In this document: positions 37,200-44,046 of the stretch, in pieces | How positions within the stretch are numbered: position 1 is the stretch's first letter | Layout: each line of letters starts with the position of its first letter | Origin: Gemmataceae bacterium | Lineage (GTDB): Bacteria > Planctomycetota > Planctomycetia > Gemmatales > Gemmataceae | NCBI GenBank assembly: GCA_901538445.1 | Contig: LR594584.1 | Coordinates: 4,799,360 to 4,863,359, forward strand | DNA: 64,000 nt | Reading direction: 5' to 3' | Notes under the pieces: model-generated | The model's database searches: none | Told to the model about the DNA's origin: nothing | Seen by the model: only the letters and a program-made list of their open reading frames with translations | Program-made: the position numbers and the translations under genes

Positions 37200-37895
37200 A
37201 TGCTGATCGACCTGAACGCGGACCTCGGCGAGGGGGCCGGTTCCGACGCCGAGGTGATGCAACTGGTCACCTCGGCGAACGTGTGCTGCGGGCTGCACGC
37301 CGGCGGCCCCGGCGAGATCGCCCGCACCCTCGGCCTCGCCCACAAGCACGGCGTCGCGATCGGCGCGCACCCCGGGTACGCGGACCGCGAGCACTTCGGC
37401 CGCCGCGAACTCGCGCTCGGGAACCAGGACCTCGTCGCGCTGTGCGTGTACCAGCTCGGCGCGCTGTACGCGATGGCCGCGGCGCTCGGGCTCCGGGTGA
37501 GCTACGTGAAGCCGCACGGCGCGCTGTACCACCAGGCGTGTCGGGACCGCACCGTCGCCGACCTGTTCATCATCGCCGCGGCGCAGCTCGAACTCCCGGT
37601 CGTCGGGCTCCCCGGCTCCGAACTCGAGGCCGTGTGCCGCGACCGCACCGCGTTCGTCCGCGAGGGGTTCGCCGACCGCCGCTACCGGCCCGACGGCACC
37701 CTCGTGCCCCGCGACGACCCGGACCCGTTCGTTCACAACCCGCAGGAAGCCGTGAAGCAGGTCGAGTGGCTGGTCGCGGACCGCGGCGTGCGGACCGTGT
37801 GCGTCCACGGCGACAACCCGGACGCGGTCGCGTTCACCCGGGCCGTCCGCGACGCGCTGCTCGGCCGCGGGTTCACCCTCAAGTCGTTCGCATGA
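37200..37895 (+). CDS. pxpA: 5-oxoprolinase subunit A (LamB/YcsF family)
   Basis: A 231-residue protein of the LamB/YcsF family. IDLNADLGEGAGSDAEVM, SANVCCGLHAGGP, GAHPGYADREHFGRRE and VKPHGALYHQ are near-invariant family segments of a deformed TIM-like barrel. PxpA with PxpB and PxpC hydrolyses 5-oxoproline (pyroglutamate), a damage product of glutamine, using ATP. The stop overlaps the pxpC start by four bases (ATGA). pxpB, normally between or next to these genes, is not here. Confidence 0.93.
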   Translation: MLIDLNADLGEGAGSDAEVMQLVTSANVCCGLHAGGPGEIARTLGLAHKHGVAIGAHPGYADREHFGRRELALGNQDLVALCVYQLGALYAMAAALGLRVSYVKPHGALYHQACRDRTVADLFIIAAAQLELPVVGLPGSELEAVCRDRTAFVREGFADRRYRPDGTLVPRDDPDPFVHNPQEAVKQVEWLVADRGVRTVCVHGDNPDAVAFTRAVRDALLGRGFTLKSFA

Positions 37896-38803
37896 GCCTC
37901 CGCGTTCGCGACCCCGGCCTGTGCTCGCTCCTCGTGGACGCCGGCCGGCCGCGCACCCGCCACCTCGGCCTGCCGCTGGGCGGGGCCGCGGACCGGTTCG
38001 CTTACGCGCTCGGAAACGCGCTGGTCGGTAACGACGCCGGGGCGCTCGCGCTCGAAGTCACACTGTTCGGACCGACGCTCGAAGCGGTCGCGCCGGTCGC
38101 GTGCGTCGTGTTCGGCCCGGCGTTCGAGTCGGCGGTCAACGTCACCCCGGTCCGCGCGAACACCACCTTTACCCTTGCACCCGGCGACGTGCTGCGGGTC
38201 GGCGGCACGCGGACCGGGTGCCGTGGCTACGTGTGCGTCGCCGGCGGTTTCGACGCCCCCGCATTACTCGGCAGTCGCTCGGCGCTGGAGCCGGTCCGCG
38301 CCGGCGACGTGCTCGCGTGCCGCCCGTCGCGGTGCGAGCCGCGGTCGCCGGCTGAAGAGGTGTTCCCATCTGACACGAGTGTCCTCCGCGTCCTCGACGG
38401 CCCGCAGCGCGACTGGTTCACGGGCGACTCGTTCTTCACGAGCGAGTACGAGGTGTCGCCAGCGAGCAACCGAATGGGCGTGCGGTTGAAGGGGCCGCCG
38501 CTCGCTCGCCGTGCGGGCGAACTCGTCTCCGAGGCGGTCGCCCCCGGGGCCGTGCAGGTGACGAACGACGGCCTGCCGGTCGTGCTCGGCGCGGACGGGC
38601 AGACGATCGGCGGCTACCCGAAGGTGGCGCACGTCGTCCGGGCCGACCTCGACGCCCTCGCGCAACTCCGGCCCGGCGACCGCGTGCGGTTCGTTCGCGT
38701 CACGCCCACCGAGGCGGCCGGGGCGGCGCGTGAGCGAGCGGCGCGGCTCGGCGGGTGGCTCGCGCGGTGCCGCACCGCGGAGCGGCCGCCCGAGTTCGTG
38801 TGA
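37892..38803 (+). CDS. pxpC: 5-oxoprolinase subunit C (KipA/biotin-dependent carboxyltransferase-like)
   Basis: A 303-residue cyclophilin-like-fold protein. Family segments are LLVDAGRPRTRHLGLPLGGAADRFAYALGNALVGN near the N-terminus, GYVCVAGGFDAPALLGSRS, and SNRMGVRLKGP with TNDGLPVVLGADGQTIGGYPKVAHV. It partners PxpA in ATP-dependent 5-oxoproline cleavage. The name biotin-dependent carboxyltransferase in databases reflects distant similarity only; there is no biotin site. It is coupled to pxpA by the ATGA overlap. The following 700 bases hold no gene, only nested palindromic repeats. Confidence 0.92.
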   Translation: MSLRVRDPGLCSLLVDAGRPRTRHLGLPLGGAADRFAYALGNALVGNDAGALALEVTLFGPTLEAVAPVACVVFGPAFESAVNVTPVRANTTFTLAPGDVLRVGGTRTGCRGYVCVAGGFDAPALLGSRSALEPVRAGDVLACRPSRCEPRSPAEEVFPSDTSVLRVLDGPQRDWFTGDSFFTSEYEVSPASNRMGVRLKGPPLARRAGELVSEAVAPGAVQVTNDGLPVVLGADGQTIGGYPKVAHVVRADLDALAQLRPGDRVRFVRVTPTEAAGAARERAARLGGWLARCRTAERPPEFV

Positions 38804-38838
38804 GCGCGCGTCACAGGAGGTATCTTCGGGCGTGTGTT

Positions 38839-39069
38839 GGCGAGCCGTGTGTGTCAGCACACGGGTGAGCGCGAACAGGGGTACGCAGAGATTGAATCTG
38901 GGTCAGGGTCACCCCCTCGCTGGCGCTCAGGGTTCGCCAAGACGTTGCACAGCTTCTTGGCGAACCCCGAGCGCCAGCGAGGGGGTGGCTTCACAACCCA
39001 AACCACCCACTGTGAAACACTGCGTCGCCCTGTGAGCGCGAACCCGTGTGTTGACACACACGGCTCGCC
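38839..39069. repeat. REPIN-like GGCGAGC pair interrupted by another palindrome
   Basis: Half-sites at 38839-38866 and 39042-39069 carry the GGCGAGC end, a 7-bp stem (CGTGTGT with GCACACG or ACACACG) and the GTCA loop of the family seen at 13666, 43978 and 60001. The two halves are 175 bases apart rather than the usual 5-12. The gap holds a separate palindrome at 38911-38986. Confidence 0.88.
38911..38986. repeat. Palindrome nested inside a REPIN-like element
   Basis: A 32-bp inverted repeat with one mismatch (38911-38942 with 38955-38986) around a 12-base loop. Its outer ends read ACCCCCTCGCTGG. It lies between the two halves of the GGCGAGC pair. Confidence 0.9.
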
Positions 39070-39130
39070 GGGCAGATATGTCCCGGGATGCGGATGATCG
39101 CGGACCGGGGGTGGTCCGCATCCGTTCTGG

Positions 39131-39319
39131 AGCCGGCCGCTGTGAGGCCGGATCGCGTGGATCAGTTGCTTTTGGTGGGGCAGGCATTCGTGCCTACCTC
39201 CAACCGCGTCTGGAGGCAGGCAAGAATGCCTGCCCCACCAGTTCGAAACGAATCCATGCGATCCGGTATGAGGCCGGGCCTGTGGGACTCGCAGACGCCC
39301 GGCCTCACAGCGGCCGGCT
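39131..39319. repeat. Host palindrome split by a mobile element
   Basis: The left arm 39131-39145 and the bases 39272-39279 together form the exact complement of 39297-39319, a 23-bp inverted repeat. The arm is interrupted by 39146-39271. Removing that segment restores a perfect palindrome. Confidence 0.9.
39146..39268. mobile_element. Short palindromic mobile element, copy 1 (123 bp)
   Basis: The element starts GGCCGGATCGCGTGG and ends ATGCGATCCGGTA, so its termini are inverted repeats of about 15 bp with one G-T pair. Its core is the GGGGCAGGCATTC hairpin shared with 11154-11220 and 47144-47274. It is flanked by TGA at 39143-39145 and again at 39269-39271. It encodes no protein, so any transposase acts in trans. 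Confidence 0.82.
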
Positions 39320-39499
39320 ACAGTGAGCACTCAACAAGACGTCACCCGCCCCGACCACCGCAACCGCGTTCGTCTCACGCTCGCCCGGGTTTTGAGCAAC
39401 CCGGGTGCCCCAGGCGGCCGGCGCAAGCCGGCTTGCTTTCGGGGGGCCGCGCAGGTTATAAGCCCTCGGACTCCACCGACCACGGACGGCCGAGGGGCA

Positions 39500-41647
39500 A
39501 TGCGCAACTTCCTGCGAATCCTGAGATACTCCTGGCCGTACCGGTACCGGCTGCTCGCGTCCGTCGGGTGCGCGCTGATGGTCGCGGCGCTGTGGAGCCT
39601 GAACCTCTCCGCGATCTACCCGGTGCTGAAGATCCTCAGCACCGACAAGAACCTGCACCAGTGGGTCGACAGCGAGATCGAGAACTACCAGCAGCAGCTC
39701 GACAACAAGGCCCGGCTCAAGCGGCTCGACGAGTTGCACGTCCTGCTCAAGGAGATCGAGCAGACCCCGGACAAGAGCCGGACCGAGACGGTCGAGCGGA
39801 AGGCCACCGAGGAACTCGCCAAGCTCGAGCGCGAGCGGAGCGACCTCGCGACCTGGGTGTACCGGTACCAGTGGATCAAGGCCAAGGTGATGCGGCACGT
39901 CCCGGAGGACCGGTTCGAGTCGTTCGTCTGGCTCCTCGGGTTCGTCCTCGCCGGGCTCATGCTCAAGGGCGTGTTCGAGTTCACCCACGAGGCGCTGGTC
40001 GGGAGCGTCACCAACCACACGCTGTTCGACCTCCGCAACGGGTTCTTCCGCCGCGCGCTGCACCAGGACGTGCGGCAGCTCGCGGCCACCGGCACGCCCG
40101 AGCTGATGGCCCGGTTCACCAACGACACCGAGCAGGTCGGCACCGGGCTGAAGGTGGTGTTCGGCCGCATGGTCGGGGAGCCGCTCAAGGCGGTCGCGTG
40201 CTTCGCCGTCGCGTGCGCCATCAGCTGGCAGCTCACGCTCGTGTTCGTGCTCCTCGTGCCGCTCACCATCGTGTGCCTGGTCCGCGTCAGCAAGATGATG
40301 CGAAAGGCCGCGAGGAAGGTGCTGGAGCGGATGTCGGCGATGTACAAGGTGGTCCGGGAGACGTTCGACGGGGTGCGGGCGGTGAAGGGGTTCACCCGGG
40401 AGCCGCACCAGCGCCGCCGGTTCCGGGCGGCCAGCCGCGACTTCATGCAGAAGGCGATGCGGATGATCTACATCGACGCGGCCACCGGGCCGATCGTCGA
40501 GGTGCTGGTGGTCGCCGCGATCAGCCTCGCGCTCGCGTCCGGCACGTACCTGGTCGTCACCGGGCACACGCACATCTTCGGGTTCCGCATGACGAGCCAG
40601 CCGCTCGAGTTCGCCACGCTGCTCCAGCTCTACGCGTTCCTCGCGGCGACCGCCGACCCGGTCCGCCGGCTCACGAGCGTGTACACGAAGATCCAGGTCG
40701 CCGAGGCGGCCGCGAACCGCATCTTCGAGCTGTACGACCGGATGCCCGCGGTCACCGCCAACCCGAACGGCCCGCGGCTGTTCGAGCTGCGGGCCGAGCG
40801 GGCCGCCGGGCGGGCCGCGGCCCGCCGGGACCTGGAGGCGTCGCTCCGCCGGCCCCCGACCAGCGCCGAACTCGCCGCGAAGCTCGGCGTGCCCCTCGCG
40901 GAGCTGGACGGGAGCATCGAGTTCCGCAACGTGTGCTTCTCCTACGACCCGGTGAAGGCGACGCTCAGCAACGTGAGCTTCACCGTTCGGGCCGGGGAGA
41001 CGGTCGCCATCGTCGGCGGGAACGGGAGCGGGAAGACGACGCTGCTCGGGCTGCTCATGCGGTTCTACGACCCGGACCACGGGGCCGTGCTGATCGACGG
41101 GGTGAACCTCCGGGTCGCGCACCTCCGGTCGCTGCGGAAGATGATCGGGCTGGTGACGCAGGACACGCAACTGTTCGCCGGCACGGTGTTCGACAACATC
41201 GCGTTCGGGAAGCGCGGCGCGACCCGGGCCGAGGTGGAGGAGGCCGCGAAGAAGGCCCACGCCCACGAGTTCATCACCGCCAAGCCGCACGGGTACTACG
41301 CCCCGATGGGCGAGGGCGTCGGCATCCAGTTCTCGGGCGGCGAGAAGCAGAAGATCGCGCTGGCCCGCGCCATCCTCCGCGACCCGAGCGTCCTGATCCT
41401 CGACGAGTTCACGAGCCAGATCGACGCGGCCAGCGAGAACGACATCCACACGGTCCTGAAGGAGTTCGTGAAGGGCCGCACCGTGTTCCTGATCACCCAC
41501 AAGCTGCACACCCTGGAGATCGCCGACCGCATCGTGGTGATGGACGCGGGCATGGTGGTGGACATCGGCACGCACCCCGAGTTGATCGCCCGGTGCCCGT
41601 TCTACCAGCGGCTCTGCGACCCCGCCTCCGCCCGGAAGGCCGCGTGA
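39500..41647 (+). CDS. ABC exporter, fused membrane and ATPase domains (MsbA-like)
   Basis: A 715-residue half-transporter. TM1 at about 18-38 is followed by an unusually long, charged, coiled-coil-like segment (about 45-135), then the remaining helices to about 420. The nucleotide-binding domain has Walker A GGNGSGKTT near 507 and the signature FSGGEKQKIALARA near 611. The Walker B is LILDEF followed by TSQID. Before the ATPase (about 450-470) lies RPPTSAELAAKLGVPLAEL, which resembles a sigma-factor region 3 helix-turn-helix. It is coupled to the downstream glycosyltransferase by a TGATG overlap, suggesting export of a lipid-linked glycan. The ATG at 39500, with GAGGGG upstream, was preferred to a longer repeat-derived frame. 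Confidence 0.9.
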   Translation: MRNFLRILRYSWPYRYRLLASVGCALMVAALWSLNLSAIYPVLKILSTDKNLHQWVDSEIENYQQQLDNKARLKRLDELHVLLKEIEQTPDKSRTETVERKATEELAKLERERSDLATWVYRYQWIKAKVMRHVPEDRFESFVWLLGFVLAGLMLKGVFEFTHEALVGSVTNHTLFDLRNGFFRRALHQDVRQLAATGTPELMARFTNDTEQVGTGLKVVFGRMVGEPLKAVACFAVACAISWQLTLVFVLLVPLTIVCLVRVSKMMRKAARKVLERMSAMYKVVRETFDGVRAVKGFTREPHQRRRFRAASRDFMQKAMRMIYIDAATGPIVEVLVVAAISLALASGTYLVVTGHTHIFGFRMTSQPLEFATLLQLYAFLAATADPVRRLTSVYTKIQVAEAAANRIFELYDRMPAVTANPNGPRLFELRAERAAGRAAARRDLEASLRRPPTSAELAAKLGVPLAELDGSIEFRNVCFSYDPVKATLSNVSFTVRAGETVAIVGGNGSGKTTLLGLLMRFYDPDHGAVLIDGVNLRVAHLRSLRKMIGLVTQDTQLFAGTVFDNIAFGKRGATRAEVEEAAKKAHAHEFITAKPHGYYAPMGEGVGIQFSGGEKQKIALARAILRDPSVLILDEFTSQIDAASENDIHTVLKEFVKGRTVFLITHKLHTLEIADRIVVMDAGMVVDIGTHPELIARCPFYQRLCDPASARKAA

Positions 41648-43161
41648 TGAGCGTCGCAACTGCTCCCGTCCGGGTCGCGGTTCCGCGGTCGCCCGACCGC
41701 GCCGCGGCGGTTCGTCTCCTGGTCTCCTGGGCCCCGTGTCTCCTGGCCGCCCTGCTCTTCTTCGCCCAACTCGGGCACCGCGACCTGTTCAGCAGCCACG
41801 AGGCGCGGGCCGCCCAGAACGCGCAGCGGATGCTCGACACCGGCGAGTGGGGCGTCCCCGTGCTGTTCGACGGCCGGGCCGACCTCCAGAAGCCGCCGCT
41901 CTACTACTGGGCGGTCGCGGCCGTCGGGTGGGTGAACGGCGGGGAGGTGTCCGAGTGGGTCGTGCGGTTCCCGGCGGCGCTGGCGGGGCTCGTGTGCGTG
42001 CTGATCGTGTCGGCCGCGCTGCGCTCGGAAGGCCGAAGCACGGCCGCGTTCGTCGCGGCGGTCGCACTCGGCACCGCGAACCACTTCACCGGGATCAGCC
42101 GCACCGCCCGCATCGACGTGCCGCTCGCGTGCGCCGTGCTGGCGTCGCTGCTCGCGTTCTACCGCGGGTGCCGCGCCGCGCCGCTCGCCTGGCACGCGCT
42201 CTCGGCGGTCGCCGCCGGGTTGGCGGTGCTGCTGAAAGGGCCGGTCGCGCTCGCGCTCATCGGGCCGGCCGCGGTCGCGTGGCTGCTCGTCGAGCGGCGC
42301 TGCTCGGCCGCGCGACTGCCGCTGCTCTCGGCGCTGCTCGGGCCGGTCGTCGTGTTCGCGGTCGCGGCCCCGTGGTTCCTGTGGGTGAACGCGGCGACCG
42401 ACGGCGAGTTCTTCCGCGTGTTCTTCTGGCACCACACGGTCGCCCGGTACGCGGGGACGTCGCCGCAACTCGCGACGCACCCGTGGTGGTACTACGCCCC
42501 GCGGTTCGCGATCGACTTCCTCCCGTGGACGCCCGCACTCGCCGCCCTCGCGGTGTGGTCGGTGCGATCCGGCCACTGGCGCGGCGACGCGCTGTTCCGG
42601 TTCGGAGCGATATCGGCCGCCGTGATGATCGGGGTGCTGTCCACCGCGAAGTTCAAGCGGGCCGACTACGTGCTCCCGGCGTACCCGTTCGCGGCGCTTG
42701 CGCTCGGCTGCGCTGCCGAGGCCTGGCTCGGGTCCCGCACGCAGTCGAGCACCGTGCGGCGAGCGTGGGTCGCGTTCTGGGGGGCCGTCGCCGCGACGTG
42801 CGTCGCGTGGGTAGTCGTGACGCAGTACATCGAGCCCCGCGAACAGGCCCGCGAGGAGAAGCGGCGGTTCGCGGAGGTGATTCGCGCCCACGCGCCCGTG
42901 CCGACGATGGTGCTCCAGTACCGCATGGAGTCGCACCTGCTCTCGTACCACCTCGGGCGGCCGGTGTACACGTTCGTCGAGTGGGCCGAACTGCGCGACC
43001 TGCTCGCCGCGCCCGGCCCGCACTTCGTCGTGATGCCGCCGGAGTACGTTCCGACGGCAGCCGTGATCGTCGCGAACCGGAAGTTCGTGGAGGTCGCGCG
43101 GCTGGCGGACTTCACCCGCGCGAAGCCGGCCCGGCCGCTCGTGTTCCTGCGCGCCGAGTGA
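41647..43161 (+). CDS. ArnT/PMT-type membrane glycosyltransferase (GT83/GT39-like)
   Basis: A 504-residue integral membrane protein with about ten to twelve hydrophobic helices. The first periplasmic loop carries DLFSSHEARAAQNAQRML, the acidic catalytic region of ArnT-like enzymes, followed by LQKPPLYYW. A later loop has ISRTARIDVPLA. These enzymes move a sugar from a polyprenyl phosphate donor onto lipid or protein on the outer face of the inner membrane. A soluble C-terminal tail follows the last helix. The start codon shares a base with the ABC exporter stop, so they form a coupled pair that may build and export one glycolipid. Acceptor unknown. Confidence 0.87.
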   Translation: MSVATAPVRVAVPRSPDRAAAVRLLVSWAPCLLAALLFFAQLGHRDLFSSHEARAAQNAQRMLDTGEWGVPVLFDGRADLQKPPLYYWAVAAVGWVNGGEVSEWVVRFPAALAGLVCVLIVSAALRSEGRSTAAFVAAVALGTANHFTGISRTARIDVPLACAVLASLLAFYRGCRAAPLAWHALSAVAAGLAVLLKGPVALALIGPAAVAWLLVERRCSAARLPLLSALLGPVVVFAVAAPWFLWVNAATDGEFFRVFFWHHTVARYAGTSPQLATHPWWYYAPRFAIDFLPWTPALAALAVWSVRSGHWRGDALFRFGAISAAVMIGVLSTAKFKRADYVLPAYPFAALALGCAAEAWLGSRTQSSTVRRAWVAFWGAVAATCVAWVVVTQYIEPREQAREEKRRFAEVIRAHAPVPTMVLQYRMESHLLSYHLGRPVYTFVEWAELRDLLAAPGPHFVVMPPEYVPTAAVIVANRKFVEVARLADFTRAKPARPLVFLRAE

Positions 43162-43184
43162 CCGGTGCTTCGTCGTCGGCCCCC

Positions 43185-43294
43185 GACCCGGGGCGTTGCC
43201 CCGGGCTGAGATTGTGTGACCCCTTCGGGGTCCAACCCGGGTCTTGCAGGCTGAAGGCCTGCGACAACCTGAGCCCGGGGCAACGCCCCGGGTC
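43185..43294. repeat. Palindromic repeat, CCCGGGGCGTTGCCCCGGG family
   Basis: A perfect 23-bp inverted repeat (43185-43207 with 43272-43294) enclosing an ACCCCTTCGGGGT hairpin. Near-identical arms occur at 50046-50149 and 55182-55286. Confidence 0.9.
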
Positions 43295-43369
43295 CGAGAG
43301 CGCCGACGCGAACCGGTCGCGCGATACAACAACGTCACTCCGTCTTCATCGCCCACCGCGAGGATCGCC

Positions 43370-43963
43370 ATGATCGGCAGTACCATGAACCCGCGCCAGT
43401 TCCTCAACCGCGTCTCCGAGGAGCTCGGCAAGATCGACCCGGCCCAGGTCCAGAACCTCGCGGACCTGATCCACGAGCGGTACGCCGCGGGCCGGTTCGT
43501 GTTCATCATCGGCAACGGCGGGAGCGGGTCGAACGCCTCGCACCTCTGCGAAGACCTTGGCAAGGGGTCGCTCCACCGCAAGTTCTTCGACGACGACAGC
43601 AAGAAGCGGTTGAAGGTGCTGAGCCTGACCGACAACTCGCCGTACATCCTCGCGTGGGGCAACGACGAGGGGTTCGACCGCGTGTTCCTGGAGCAACTGA
43701 AGAACCTCGCGTCGCCCGGCGACCTGCTCGTCGCGATCAGCGGCAGCGGGAACAGCCCGAACGTCCTGCGGGCCGTCGAGTGGGCCAACGCCCACGGCGT
43801 GACGACGTTCGGCTGCACCGGGTTCGGCGGCGGCAAGCTGAAGTCGCTCGCCCACCACAACCTGCACGTCCCGCTCGACGACATGGGCATCGTCGAGTCG
43901 ATCCACCTGACGGCGTTCCACTGGGTCGTGGACGACATGTACCGGCGGGTGTCGCTCTCGTAA
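43370..43963 (+). CDS. SIS-domain phosphoheptose isomerase-like protein
   Basis: A 197-residue sugar isomerase fold. [24 protein letters not shown] and [22 protein letters not shown] are the two phosphate-binding loops of GmhA-type sedoheptulose-7-phosphate isomerases, which start heptose synthesis for LPS or other glycans. [13 protein letters not shown] near the C-terminus fits the same family. Several Lys and Asp residues ([16 protein letters not shown]) are also as expected. It follows the glycosyltransferase on the same strand after a palindromic repeat, consistent with a glycan locus. ATG at 43370 is preferred; 43385 is an alternative. Confidence 0.85.
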   Translation: MIGSTMNPRQFLNRVSEELGKIDPAQVQNLADLIHERYAAGRFVFIIGNGGSGSNASHLCEDLGKGSLHRKFFDDDSKKRLKVLSLTDNSPYILAWGNDEGFDRVFLEQLKNLASPGDLLVAISGSGNSPNVLRAVEWANAHGVTTFGCTGFGGGKLKSLAHHNLHVPLDDMGIVESIHLTAFHWVVDDMYRRVSLS

Positions 43964-43977
43964 TCCGCTGACTCCCG

Positions 43978-44038
43978 GGCGAGCCGCCCCGGTTACGGGG
44001 CGGGTGGTTCACCCGCGTCATGACTGACGCGGCTCGCC
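43978..44038. repeat. REPIN-like pair of GGCGAGC half-sites between convergent genes
   Basis: Half-sites 43978-44005 and 44011-44038. The left stem is CGCCCCG/CGGGGCG with loop GTTA; the right half is identical over 28 bases to the right half at 13705-13732. The two halves of one copy thus have different stems, each fully paired. It sits between the convergent isomerase and EF-G genes. Confidence 0.9.
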
Positions 44039-44046
44039 GGGGATGT

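Noticed and set aside
38804-39499. Short open frames in the repeat-rich region after pxpC
   Set aside because: They are translations of nested palindromes without ribosome-binding sites or recognisable protein features.
43161-43370. Intrinsic terminators at the CCCGGGG palindromes
   Set aside because: Stable hairpins are present but no T-tracts follow, and related copies lie in divergent or operon-internal positions, so a general terminator role is not supported.
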